A DNA stretch of 64,000 nt from an uncultured Tenacibaculum sp. (GCF_947502995.1 NZ_CANNBW010000004.1:124001-188000); one strand, 5' to 3'. Shown: positions 13,599 through 22,197, counted from the first letter of the stretch. Program-made: numbers and translations. The notes: generated by a model from the letters alone, not told the origin.

Positions 13599-14084
13599 AT
13601 GAAAACTGTAAAACAAAAATGGAGAAATTTCAGTGGTAAAGAGTTTGATGAGTCTATCACTACAATTATTGAAAAAGCTATTGTAAGAGAACAAAAAGAA
13701 GGTTACAATTTAAAAATTTGTGTAGGATCAGATTCACAAGCATACAAGTCACATATTGAATATGCTACTGCTATTGTAGTGTTAAGAGAAGGAAAAGGTG
13801 GATTTATGTTTATGAGAAACCTAAAAGGAACTAAACAGATTAGTATTAAAGAAAGAATGCTTAAAGAAGTTACGATGTCTGTTGAAACAGCCTATGCAAT
13901 TTGTAATATTTTAGATAAATACAATGTTGCTTTAGAGGTTCATGCGGATATTAATACGGATCCTAAATTTCAATCTAATGTTGCATTAAAAGATGCTATG
14001 GGATATATTTTAGGTATGGGGTTTGAATTTAAAGCAAAACCTTACGCATTTGCAAGTTCATCTTGTGCAGATAAAGTTGTGTAA
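13599..14084 (+). CDS. YkuK/DUF458 family RNase H-fold protein
   Basis: A 161-residue protein matching the DUF458 (YkuK) family: ICVGSDSQAYKSHIEYATAI (about residues 44-63), an ERMLKEVTMSVETAYAI helix and HADINTDPKFQSN (about 115-127) with conserved acidic residues. The family has a predicted RNase H-like fold; its substrate is not established. The gene starts 28 bases after tRNA-Phe with no promoter or terminator between, so it is probably cotranscribed with the tRNA array. A role in tRNA processing or turnover is inference. Confidence 0.82.
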   Translation: MKTVKQKWRNFSGKEFDESITTIIEKAIVREQKEGYNLKICVGSDSQAYKSHIEYATAIVVLREGKGGFMFMRNLKGTKQISIKERMLKEVTMSVETAYAICNILDKYNVALEVHADINTDPKFQSNVALKDAMGYILGMGFEFKAKPYAFASSSCADKVV

Positions 14085-14189
14085 AATATAGTTCATTTCA
14101 TATTTAAAAATTTTTATGAATTATAAGTTGCTGAAATAAATTAGGCAGATTAGAGTTGAAAAAGTCAAAAAAAAAGACAATTAATTTAA

Positions 14190-14272
14190 TTGCGCAAAAA
14201 CAATGCGCAATATGCTGTAATATTTGCAGTGTAATTATGAAAAAGAAACCGGTAAGAGGGGGGAAATATTGA
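14190..14272 (+). promoter_or_regulatory. Promoter and tiny leader ORF of the permuted-tRNA module
   Basis: TGCGCAAAAACAATGCGCAA, then AATATTTG (14219-14226), GCAGTG and an ATG at 14237 for MKKKPVRGGKY. Nearly the same as 6877-6938; there the ORF ends after four codons. Confidence 0.6.
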
Positions 14273-14286
14273 AAAGGAAAAGTAAA

Positions 14287-14316
14287 GCCTCACTATAACA
14301 AGGAGTATGGTGAGGC
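14287..14316 (+). promoter_or_regulatory. Covarying leader hairpin with an SD-like loop, copy 2
   Basis: GCCTCACTATA/TATGGTGAGGC around ACAAGGAG. Compared with copy 1 the stem changes keep pairing (T-A to C-G and a G-U), and the loop differs only at one purine or nearby base. AAAGTTCATTRA follows both copies. Confidence 0.7.
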
Positions 14317-14354
14317 CTAATTGAAAAGAAAGTTCATTGAAAATAAATATTAAT

Positions 14355-14540
14355 AATTGTAGTTTCCTTTGAGAGCTTCAGGGAACAAATTATAATAATA
14401 TAAAAATATCAAGCGAGTCTTGTTGGGTGTTTCAGTATAGCACTATTGTATACATTCTTGCAGTTTTGTATGAGTAATGTATGTGCAACTTGACTTGAAG
14501 GTTTTGATTATTAGCCAAAAAATAATCTCATTCTATAGGT
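14355..14540 (+). ncRNA. Folded non-coding RNA before the permuted tRNA-like units
   Basis: No ORF fits. Hairpins seen: GTTTCCT/AGGGAAC (around 14361-14386); GCAC and ATACATT paired with AATGTATGTGC (14442-14488 approximately); GATTATT/AATAATC (14504-14527 approximately), which abuts the first permuted unit. It may be part of a longer tRNA-like or Y-RNA-like transcript; no known family is recognised. Confidence 0.45.
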
Positions 14541-14603
14541 CGCGGGTTCGATTCCCGCCATAAACTTAGGGTTTATGTAGTTTAGTTAGGTTAGAACGAT
14601 AGA
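14532..14603 (+). tRNA. Circularly permuted tRNA-like unit 1
   Basis: The order is 3' part then 5' part: TCTAT, AGGTC, T-arm GCGGG TTCGATT CCCGC, CATAAAC, a 5-base linker, GTTTATG, D-arm GTTT/GAAC, ATAGA. CATAAAC/GTTTATG (7 bp) is the acceptor stem, and ATAGA/TCTAT (5 bp) is an anticodon stem whose loop is open at both ends. With the ends joined this would give a complete cloverleaf. The anticodon depends on the joint. Alternatively it is a tRNA-mimicking module such as in bacterial Y RNAs. Confidence 0.7.
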
Positions 14604-14611
14604 GTTAATTA

Positions 14612-14687
14612 GTGTGGGTTCGAATCCCACTATTTCCACAAAAGGGAATATGGCGAAATAGGTAGACGCGCTAGACTGAAAATCTAG
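14612..14687 (+). tRNA. Circularly permuted tRNA-like unit 2 (Leu-like body, GAA anticodon)
   Basis: 3' part: T-arm GTGGG TTCGAAT CCCAC and TATTTCC. After a 6-base linker the 5' part follows: GGGAATA, a Leu-type D-arm GCG...CGC and a full anticodon arm CTAGA CTGAAAA TCTAG. GGGAATA/TATTTCC pair over 7 bp with one G-U. The anticodon reads GAA (Phe), one base from the Leu loop CTTAAAA. The opening of the circle would lie in the variable region. Confidence 0.6.
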
Positions 14688-14711
14688 TTAAAATGGAAAG
14701 CCAGGAGGCAA

Positions 14712-14753
14712 GTCGGTTCGAGTCCGACATCAAACTCGAGATTACGACTCTCG
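14712..14753 (+). other. Orphan T-arm and Arg(ACG)-type anticodon arm
   Basis: GTCGG TTCGAGT CCGAC followed by ATCAAAC (14712-14735) is a tRNA 3' end with no 5' partner GTTTGAT nearby. Next comes CGAGA TTACGAC TCTCG (14737-14753), an anticodon-arm-like hairpin with ACG. They look like pieces of scrambled tRNA genes. Confidence 0.5.
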
Positions 14754-14765
14754 CTGTTTTTTTGC

Positions 14766-14838
14766 ACAGGTTCGAATCCTGTTAGAACTCACGCAGTTCT
14801 ATAGCTCAGTTGGCTAGAGCACTACACTGTTAATGTAG
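14766..14838 (+). tRNA. Circularly permuted tRNA-like unit 3, Asn(GUU)
   Basis: 3' part: T-arm ACAGG TTCGAAT CCTGT and TAGAACT. A 5-base linker CACGC is followed by AGTTCTA, D-arm GCTC/GAGC and anticodon arm CTACA CTGTTAA TGTAG. The acceptor pairs perfectly over 7 bp, but only in this reversed order. All parts of a tRNA-Asn are present except a joined variable loop. Confidence 0.72.
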
Positions 14839-15186
14839 GTTAAAGCTCATCATCTTTTAAAACTGATGAAAAACTGAAGTATTGGTAATGAGTTGTTCAG
14901 TCAACACTCATGAGATATACTTGTTATCTGTTTTGAATTTAAACGGAAGTATAAACTTTTTTAAAGTCAGTTGATTATTAATGAGATAATTGATCCACTT
15001 TAAAAAACGATATACAGATATTTAAATAGATTCAAATAGCCGTGTATTAAAGAGCATTAGCAATACTTCTTTTATAAAAGTTAAGCATAATCATTCCGAA
15101 GGAAAATGATAAAAGAAATCTTTAAATAGCATAATAGATTATTTCATTTTGTTCGTAATGACTCATAATTAAATAAAAAAAGGAAA
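14839..15186 (+). ncRNA. Long folded non-coding region before the SPFH gene
   Basis: No ORF of note. Long-range pairs include GAAGTATTG (about 14876) with CAATACTTC (about 15060), TTTTTTAAAGT (about 14957) with ACTTTAAAAAA (about 14996), and TTTGAATTTAAA with a later TTTAAAT-AGA-TTCAAA. I tested it for group I core motifs and group II domain V and saw neither. It could be the 3' continuation of permuted unit 3 or a regulatory 5' UTR. Confidence 0.45.
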
Positions 15187-16287
15187 ATGAAAAGAGTAAG
15201 AATTCACTTAGGAAAAGTTGGCTTAGTTTTCAAAAATGGAAACTACCAAAAAGTAATTACCGAAGGAATACACTGGTTAGGATTTAATCAAAATGTAATG
15301 ATTTACGATTTATCGCATCAATTTCGTACTACTGTAGCTACAGAAATCTTACTGAAAGATGAAGCTTTAGTAGATTTACTAGATGTAGTTGAAGTTAAAG
15401 ATAATGAGTTAGTATTAGTGTATGAAAATGAAAACTTTAAATCTGTACTTTCTGCAGGTAGATATTTATATTGGAAAGGTTTTATTAACAGAAAATTTCA
15501 GAAAGTAGACACAAGTAAAATTTATATTACAGAACACATAGACAAATCATTATTTTCAAATTATGAACTAGCAAAGTATATAAGAGCTTTTGAAGTTTTT
15601 TCTTATGAAAAAGCTGTTTTACTTGTAGATGATGTGTACACAAAAACACTAACAGGTGGAACTTATAGATTCTGGAGAAATAATACTTCAGTAAAGATAA
15701 GCAAAGTAGATATGCGTCAGTTACAACTTGAAATTGCTGGTCAGGAATTATTAACTAAAGATAAAGCAAATATTAGAATCAACTTTTACACGAATTATAG
15801 AGTTACTGATATTGAAAAAGCTTTATTGGAAAATAAAGACTATGAAAAGCAATTGTATGTTGCAATGCAATTAACATTAAGAAAATATGTTGGACAATAT
15901 TCTTTAGATGAATTATTAGAAAACAAAGAAGACGTTTCTAAAGTTGTTTTAGAAGCTTCTGTTGAAGTAGCTAAAAAGCTTGGTGTGAAAATCTTAGACT
16001 GTGGAATTAGAGATATTATTTTACCTGGTGATATGAAAGAAATTATGAATCAGGTTTTAGTTGCACAAAAGAAAGCACAAGCTAATATCATTACTCGTAG
16101 AGAAGAAACAGCTTCTACAAGAAGTTTACTGAATACAGCTAAATTAATGGAAGAAAATGAAATGCTGTATAAATTGAAAGAAATGGAATATGTAGAAAAA
16201 ATTGCTGATAAAATTGGTGAGATTTCTGTTTCTGGAAATGGAAATATGGTGAAACAGTTAAAAGAAATATTTGCTGTAAATAAATAA
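15187..16287 (+). CDS. SPFH/band-7 (slipin-like) protein
   Basis: A 366-residue protein with AAAAAAAGGAAA just before the ATG. It contains two beta-rich N-terminal repeats (GLVFKNGNYQKVITEGIHW; LVLVYENENFKSVLSAGRYL) and a band-7 core (about residues 130-280; KVDMRQLQLEIAGQELLTKD, INFYTNYRVTDIEKALLE). A coiled C-terminus follows (VLVAQKKAQANIITRREETA). No transmembrane segment is evident, unlike typical slipins. SPFH proteins scaffold membranes or form cage-like oligomers. Its placement behind the permuted tRNA-like units suggests a linked function; the mechanism is unknown. Confidence 0.85.
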   Translation: MKRVRIHLGKVGLVFKNGNYQKVITEGIHWLGFNQNVMIYDLSHQFRTTVATEILLKDEALVDLLDVVEVKDNELVLVYENENFKSVLSAGRYLYWKGFINRKFQKVDTSKIYITEHIDKSLFSNYELAKYIRAFEVFSYEKAVLLVDDVYTKTLTGGTYRFWRNNTSVKISKVDMRQLQLEIAGQELLTKDKANIRINFYTNYRVTDIEKALLENKDYEKQLYVAMQLTLRKYVGQYSLDELLENKEDVSKVVLEASVEVAKKLGVKILDCGIRDIILPGDMKEIMNQVLVAQKKAQANIITRREETASTRSLLNTAKLMEENEMLYKLKEMEYVEKIADKIGEISVSGNGNMVKQLKEIFAVNK

Positions 16288-16291
16288 GAGA

Positions 16292-16319
16292 AACCGTTCT
16301 GAAAAGAACGGTTTTTTTA
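16292..16319 (+). terminator. Terminator after the SPFH gene
   Basis: AACCGTTCT pairs with AGAACGGTT, followed by a T-run. It closes the RNA locus. The 200 bases to the next gene show nothing else clear. Confidence 0.85.
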
Positions 16320-16495
16320 TGTTTTTAATTTTAAGTGTTAAAAGAATATTATTATAGTTTTTTCTTATTTAAAATTCTATTTTTGTTATAGTTGCTTGGG
16401 CTTATATTTAAAAATTGCAAAATTCATATACCTTAAAACTTCTTTATTAGTGCTAAGTACTAATTTTAGATTAAAAATTACTTAAATAAAAAGAA

Positions 16496-17584
16496 ATGAG
16501 AAATATCTTAATAATATTAGTTGTTGCCTTGATAACTTCATGTAGTAATCAAACAAAAAATAAAAACTATTTAATAGAAGGCGATTTAGTTCATCTTGAA
16601 GCTGGTTGTAAAATCAGTATGAATCCAAATACTAAAAGTGATCAAAAAATAACTGTAATTTCTTCTAAAGAGAAATTTGTTTTTGAACTAAATAATAGTA
16701 TTGATAAAGGAGAATATACTTTAGAAATATTTAACCCTAAGGATTCAACAAAACAAAATTTATATTTCTGGTACAATAAACAAGATTTACTTTTTAAAGG
16801 AGATTTTAATCAGTTTAAGCAAATAAAAGTCAAGAATGACGAAACTAATAATATTGCTCATAAATATTATCAAGTTATTGATAATTATGATCGTAAAATG
16901 TCAAAATTATTAGCGACTGTTAAAGATCCTGATAAATTAAATGTTTTGGTTACTAAATACTTTGATTCCATTCAAAACGATCAAAAAGCACTTATTTTCA
17001 AACAAAGTAATAATCCATTTTCATTACATAAAATTGTATTTCTAAAGAATAAATTTTCTTCTGATAGTTTATCAATAGTATATAATAAGTTAAGTGATAA
17101 TCTTAAGAAATCTACAAATGGAAAATTGCTTCGTAATTATCTTTCTTCTAAAAGAGTAGAAATAGGTAAAAACTTCATTGATTTTAAAGCAGAAACGATT
17201 AAAGGAAACAATGTTAAATTATCAGATTATAACGGCAAAATAATTCTACTTGATTTTTGGGCAAACTGGTGTACTTGGTGTCATGTTCAAAACAAAAAAG
17301 AATTTACGCCTTTACAAACTAAATATAAAGATGACTTAGTTATTATAAGTTACTCATTAGATGAAACAAAAGAAGACTGGCAAGAAGCTATTAGAAAAGA
17401 CAGCTATAAATGGGAGAATTTATCGAATTTGAAAGGTCTGAATGATCCTGTCAGTTATATGTATAAAGTAAATTTACTACCTCATAGTTTTTTAATTGAT
17501 AAGCAAGGAAAAGTTGTTAAAGAGTTTATTGGATATGAAGGGGAAAATAAAATTGAAGCAGAAATTCAAAAATTATTAAACTAA
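16496..17584 (+). CDS. TlpA-like thiol-disulfide oxidoreductase lipoprotein
   Basis: A 362-residue lipoprotein: the leader MRNILIILVVALITSC ends in the lipobox Cys. Residues 20-215 form a DUF4369-like N-terminal region. From about 225 a thioredoxin domain has the active site in FWANWCTWCHVQN, a CTWC pair. It would act in the periplasm to reduce or exchange disulfides, as in cytochrome c maturation or stress. It is a single-gene unit between two terminators. Confidence 0.87.
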   Translation: MRNILIILVVALITSCSNQTKNKNYLIEGDLVHLEAGCKISMNPNTKSDQKITVISSKEKFVFELNNSIDKGEYTLEIFNPKDSTKQNLYFWYNKQDLLFKGDFNQFKQIKVKNDETNNIAHKYYQVIDNYDRKMSKLLATVKDPDKLNVLVTKYFDSIQNDQKALIFKQSNNPFSLHKIVFLKNKFSSDSLSIVYNKLSDNLKKSTNGKLLRNYLSSKRVEIGKNFIDFKAETIKGNNVKLSDYNGKIILLDFWANWCTWCHVQNKKEFTPLQTKYKDDLVIISYSLDETKEDWQEAIRKDSYKWENLSNLKGLNDPVSYMYKVNLLPHSFLIDKQGKVVKEFIGYEGENKIEAEIQKLLN

Positions 17585-17598
17585 TTAAGAAATAAAAA

Positions 17599-17625
17599 AA
17601 CCGTTCAGAAAAGAACGGTTTTAAA
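17599..17625. terminator. Bidirectional terminator
   Basis: AACCGTTC/GAACGGTT with A-run on the left and T-run on the right, between convergent genes. The stem is almost the same as the one at 16292. Confidence 0.75.
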
Positions 17626-17641
17626 ATGTTTAATGGAACTT

Positions 17642-20416
17642 TTATTTGACTAGCAATTTATAAGAAAACAAATTATTGTTGTTTTTCCCTTTAATAAAAT
17701 ACAATCCTTGTGATAATTGTTGTAAAGAGAAAGTATGATTCTTATTGTATTTTCCTTTAAAGTATAAGACTTGTTTTCCAGAAATATCATAAATTTTTAC
17801 ATCTGAAACTTCTTTGTTAATAGAAATAAAGTCTCTTGATGGATTTGGAAATACACGTAAAACGTCTTCATTATTTTCAATATCTTCATTAGATAATGTT
17901 ACAGCAGAACTACCAAAAATTCTAAATTCTCCTGGTTGTAAAGCCAAAGTTGCAGTAGTATTAGTTATGTTTAAAGTTTTAGTTTCATCTAATAAATCGT
18001 ACCAAGTTCCTGCTTGTTGAAATGAAGGATTAATTGCCTGAGCTGTGATCCCAAAGTTTCCAATAATTGTAACGTATCTCAAATCGTCAGAAGTATTATC
18101 ATTCGTTAATTGAATTTTCTTTAAACCATTAGAGTTATTTACATCTAAAGTAAAATCAGAAGTTCTAAAAATATCTTCTTGCTTTTTTAAAGCAATTAGT
18201 TTTGCCCAAACATCGTAAATAGCTTTTCTATTCGCTTCGTCTGCATATTCCCAACGAATTGGTTTATTTCCTGTTCTACCATTAAAATCGATATCTACAT
18301 CGTAACCTAATTCACCAAATTGCCAAATCATTTTTGGTCCCGGAACAGTAAAATAAAATGCTCCTGCACTTGTAATTCTATTTAAAGCAGTTGCTAAATC
18401 CTTTACATTGTAAGTGCTATTAGAATTTCCAAATTGTAAATTTTTATACATTAATCGTTGCTCATCATGGCTTTCCATATAGGCAATATTAGCAGGCACA
18501 GACCAACCTCTATTTCTATAATCAATCCATGAAAAGTCAGATTTTCCACTTGTATGAAATCCTAAAGTTGTTTCGTTATAATTAGAATTTAAATTGCTCC
18601 ACATCATAATTCCTTTTCCTTCAGATAAACGATAATTTACCCATTCTGATTCTTCTTGGTTGGTTCCTAAATGTTCAAAAATTACATAAAAATCAGGATC
18701 GATGTCCCATTGATAATCTGCATATTCTTTTAAAACAGCAACTCTGTCTGCTTGCATTGCATTTGTACAAGCATCATCAGATCCAGAACAATTCTGTGTA
18801 AAACCTTTGGTTAAATCCCACCTGAAACCATCAATATTATATTCTTCAATCCAAAATTGAGCAGTACGTTTTACATAATCTTTAGTAGCTTGCTTACTGT
18901 GATTAAAATCATTAAAAACATTAAATGAATGTTTAGCTGTAGCATTAAAGAAAGGACTATCAGCAGAAGCTTGCCCACCATAATTTCCATTATCAGTATT
19001 CCACATTCTGTAGAAAGGATTCTGACCCGTTGCATGATTATATACAACATCTAAAATTACAGCAATACCTCTTTTATGGCATTCGTCAACTAATTGTTTA
19101 AAAGCATTTTGAGTTCCATAATATTTATCTAAGGCCATATGAAATGAAGGATTGTATCCCCAAGATTCATTTCCATCGAATTCACTAATAGGCATTAATT
19201 CAATAGCATTTACACCTAAACCTTCAATATAATCTAATCTAGCTTTTAAAGCATCGAAACTATGTAATTGATCAAAATCACGTAATAAAACCTCATATAT
19301 TACCAAATCAGTTTTAGCAGGACGATTAAAATTGGTTACTTCCCAAGCATATGGTGTATCTCCAGTTCTTAATAAAGTAACAGCATGATTCGTTTTTCCT
19401 GTTGGATAAGCAGGTAAATCAGGATAAGTAGTAGTATTTATAAACTGATCGTTACTTTCAGTTAAAACAACAGTAGAGTAAGGATCTGCTACACGTAAAG
19501 CCCCATCAATTAAAAACTGATACATATGATTGGTTTGTGGAGTTAAACCTGTTAATTCAATCCAAAAACGATCATTAGCTGTATCTTTTTTTAATAAATA
19601 AGAATCATTTAATGTCCAATTATTAAAATCTCCAATAACATGAACAAACTCTTTTCCAGGAGCATATAAAACTAAAGTAGCTTTTGTATTATCTGTTGGG
19701 TTTAAAGTTAATCCATCTTTTATTCCAGTAGGAAGACTTTCTTCAACGACTGTAGGTTTTACAATGATTTGAAAGTTAGCTGTTTTTGTATCACCACCGT
19801 TTACAGCTTCTAACTCAAAATTTGTTGTAGCTGTTACAGTTGTAGTAAAGCTGTAATTAGTACTATTATTTTGAGTATTTATAGAGGTACCATTAGCTTT
19901 TAAATTAAAGTTTGCATTTAAACTAGTTGTAGCTGATATTGTTACGTTATCTCCAGAATTAACAATAGTAGGAGAAGAGCTAGGAGAAGTTAATGTTAAC
20001 TGAAACTTTCCAACTTCAAATACTTGATCTTGAGATTTTTTATCTCCACTACCATCTTTAGCTTTTACAAGCATTCCAATTCTTCCAATTCCTGTTCTAT
20101 TGTAAAAAGAAGTAGGAGTGAAGCTTATAGAATAACTTCCATCACCGTTATTGGTTAATTTTTGAGCTTCATTAGAATTCGTCCAAGTTCCGTTTGTTGG
20201 AGAATCCATGATATTTTCATCATTAGTGTCGAAAGACCAAGCCCATAAATAAATATCTGTTACTCCCCACGTAGCAGGATTTACATTAGTAACAGTAATT
20301 GTAATCTCTTCATCTTCATTAAAAGTAGTGGGGGAAACAGAAAATGAAACATTCTGCTGTTGTGCAAATAATGAAACATGAATACAAAGGATTAAAAAAA
20401 GTACTATTTTCTTCAT
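17642..20416 (-). CDS. Secreted multidomain GH13 alpha-amylase with T9SS tail
   Basis: A 924-residue protein with signal peptide MKKIVLFLILCIHVSLFAQ. Two Ig-like regions come first, then a CBM48-like domain (about 235-345, with VIGDFNNWTLNDSY). The GH13 barrel follows: DVVYNH (region I), GFRWDLTKG with the Asp nucleophile (region II), IFEHLG with the acid Glu (region III) and MESHDEQ (region IV). The last 80 residues (VFPNPSRDFISI to SYKLLVK) are a type A T9SS sorting domain. It is probably cell-surface attached or released to cut starch. It ends the minus-strand Sus operon. Confidence 0.93.
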   Translation of the reverse strand: MKKIVLFLILCIHVSLFAQQQNVSFSVSPTTFNEDEEITITVTNVNPATWGVTDIYLWAWSFDTNDENIMDSPTNGTWTNSNEAQKLTNNGDGSYSISFTPTSFYNRTGIGRIGMLVKAKDGSGDKKSQDQVFEVGKFQLTLTSPSSSPTIVNSGDNVTISATTSLNANFNLKANGTSINTQNNSTNYSFTTTVTATTNFELEAVNGGDTKTANFQIIVKPTVVEESLPTGIKDGLTLNPTDNTKATLVLYAPGKEFVHVIGDFNNWTLNDSYLLKKDTANDRFWIELTGLTPQTNHMYQFLIDGALRVADPYSTVVLTESNDQFINTTTYPDLPAYPTGKTNHAVTLLRTGDTPYAWEVTNFNRPAKTDLVIYEVLLRDFDQLHSFDALKARLDYIEGLGVNAIELMPISEFDGNESWGYNPSFHMALDKYYGTQNAFKQLVDECHKRGIAVILDVVYNHATGQNPFYRMWNTDNGNYGGQASADSPFFNATAKHSFNVFNDFNHSKQATKDYVKRTAQFWIEEYNIDGFRWDLTKGFTQNCSGSDDACTNAMQADRVAVLKEYADYQWDIDPDFYVIFEHLGTNQEESEWVNYRLSEGKGIMMWSNLNSNYNETTLGFHTSGKSDFSWIDYRNRGWSVPANIAYMESHDEQRLMYKNLQFGNSNSTYNVKDLATALNRITSAGAFYFTVPGPKMIWQFGELGYDVDIDFNGRTGNKPIRWEYADEANRKAIYDVWAKLIALKKQEDIFRTSDFTLDVNNSNGLKKIQLTNDNTSDDLRYVTIIGNFGITAQAINPSFQQAGTWYDLLDETKTLNITNTTATLALQPGEFRIFGSSAVTLSNEDIENNEDVLRVFPNPSRDFISINKEVSDVKIYDISGKQVLYFKGKYNKNHTFSLQQLSQGLYFIKGKNNNNLFSYKLLVK

Positions 20417-20497
20417 AAGGTATAATTAAAAAGCAAAAACCATCCATCAACTATAAAAGTTTATGGATAGTTTTTGTATTACATATGTCTTAAATTA

Positions 20498-22180
20498 TTA
20501 AGGTTGAATCGTATATGTTGGATTTGCAGCATCAGAAAAATCTAATGTAATAGTATAAGTTCCTGCTGTAGCAGTTAAGTTATCACCATTTACTTCTAAT
20601 GTACCATCTCCTCCAGTATCACCATAATTAATGTCCCAAGCATTATTAGCTCTGAATTTAAATTCTCCATCTAATAACTCTACGTCTCTTAAGATCCAAA
20701 CATCATCGAATGGTCTAGACCAATCTCTTGTGAACTGAGCATCTGGAGTAGCTCCCCAATTATTGAAGGCCGAACCTACAAGTCCCCATACATTTGTTAT
20801 TTGTTCTAAAGAATAACTATTATCGTTTAAATCTACAGTAACGATATAAATACCTGCAGTTACAGTGATATTATCACCATTTAATTCAATAGAACCATCT
20901 GCACCAGTATCTCCATAATTTACAGCCCAATCATTATTCATTCTTAACTTCATGTCACCATCTAATAAAGTAACTATTCCTCTAAAAACATCAGAATATT
21001 GGTCGTATTCTAGCATAAAATCTGGAGTAGCTCCCCAATCATTGTATGCAGAGCCTACAATTCCTAAAGAGAAAGCTTCGATAGCATATGTGTTGTCATT
21101 AAAGTTTAAAGTAATTTTATAAGAACCTGCAGTAACATCTATATTATCACCGTTTAATTCAATAGAACCATCTGCACCAGTATCTCCATAATTTACAGCC
21201 CAATCATTATTCTCTCTAAATTTGATTTGACCATCAATTAATGTAACGTAAGCTGCTAAGACACCGTCTACATCAGTTTTAAAGAAAGGTAAATCTGGAG
21301 TTGCTCCCCAATTGTTAGCTGCTGAACCAACAATTCCCCAAGTAGTAGATAAATCTAATACCGTTAAATAAGTACTTACAGTAACTGTTATTGGAGTACC
21401 AATTCTTTCTAATGTATCACCTGTACCGTTAGTAATTACAGAACGTAAACGAATTTCTATATCACCAGTTGTATCAGGAGCTATTCCTAAAGCTTGAGCA
21501 ACAGCATTTAATTTAGCATGAGTTACATTAATGTTAGCACTATCTGTACTAGTTCCTAATTCTTCAACAGTTGCAAAATCTGTACCTACCACAGCAGCTT
21601 CTAAAAAGTAATCAACAGTAACTCCTAAGTTAGCATCTAAAATAGGATCATTAATTACTAGTGCAAATGCATTTTGATCATTCATATCTAATGATAAAGT
21701 GAATGAATCTCCATCAGCAAGTCCACTTTCTAAAGTTGGAGCATTTACCGGGTAAGTTGTCACTAAAAATAGTACACTATTACTTACTTGTTCTCCTGCT
21801 TTAACTCTCATAAATACAGGAATATCATTAAATTCAGTTATCCCTGCATTATTAATAGCCTGATTTAATTCAGTTACAGTCATTGAAAATGATTTCTCTG
21901 AAGTAGTACCTAATGCCACAGGAGTAGCAAAAGTATCTTCAGTTGCCATTTCAATATTGTATGAAGTAGCTGAAGTTACTCCATCATTCCAAGTAATTGT
22001 AAATGCTGGATTATCAGGTAAAGAATAATTTAAAAACACATTTGAGATCCCAGGTATATCTAATTCAAAAGTAGGATCAGGTGTTGTAATATTTATATTG
22101 TCTTCTGATTCACATGAAGTTAACAAAAGCATAGCTGATGCAACTACTGTGAAGAATATTTTATTTATTATTGATTTCAT
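20498..22180 (-). CDS. SusE/SusF-like starch-binding lipoprotein with three repeats
   Basis: A 560-residue lipoprotein (leader ends LLLTSCESED). A SusE N-terminal domain (about 30-150) and a second Ig-like region are followed by three repeats of about 90 residues from about 295. Each begins WG(I/L)VGSA and contains NWGATPD and a GDTGADGS(I/L)E-type stretch. The repeats match the starch-binding modules of SusE/SusF. They would hold starch at the outer surface for the adjacent SusCD and amylase. Confidence 0.88.
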   Translation of the reverse strand: MKSIINKIFFTVVASAMLLLTSCESEDNINITTPDPTFELDIPGISNVFLNYSLPDNPAFTITWNDGVTSATSYNIEMATEDTFATPVALGTTSEKSFSMTVTELNQAINNAGITEFNDIPVFMRVKAGEQVSNSVLFLVTTYPVNAPTLESGLADGDSFTLSLDMNDQNAFALVINDPILDANLGVTVDYFLEAAVVGTDFATVEELGTSTDSANINVTHAKLNAVAQALGIAPDTTGDIEIRLRSVITNGTGDTLERIGTPITVTVSTYLTVLDLSTTWGIVGSAANNWGATPDLPFFKTDVDGVLAAYVTLIDGQIKFRENNDWAVNYGDTGADGSIELNGDNIDVTAGSYKITLNFNDNTYAIEAFSLGIVGSAYNDWGATPDFMLEYDQYSDVFRGIVTLLDGDMKLRMNNDWAVNYGDTGADGSIELNGDNITVTAGIYIVTVDLNDNSYSLEQITNVWGLVGSAFNNWGATPDAQFTRDWSRPFDDVWILRDVELLDGEFKFRANNAWDINYGDTGGDGTLEVNGDNLTATAGTYTITLDFSDAANPTYTIQP

Positions 22181-22197
22181 TGTAATACTTCTATTAA

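Noticed and set aside
11427..13660. Minus-strand ORFs across the tRNA array
   Set aside because: They are antisense readings of tRNA genes (peptides such as EVGFEPTRVVNSE come from T-arms) and have no coding support.
14839..15186. Group I or group II intron
   Set aside because: No group I P/Q/R/S core and no domain V-like sequence found by eye; too short for most such introns.
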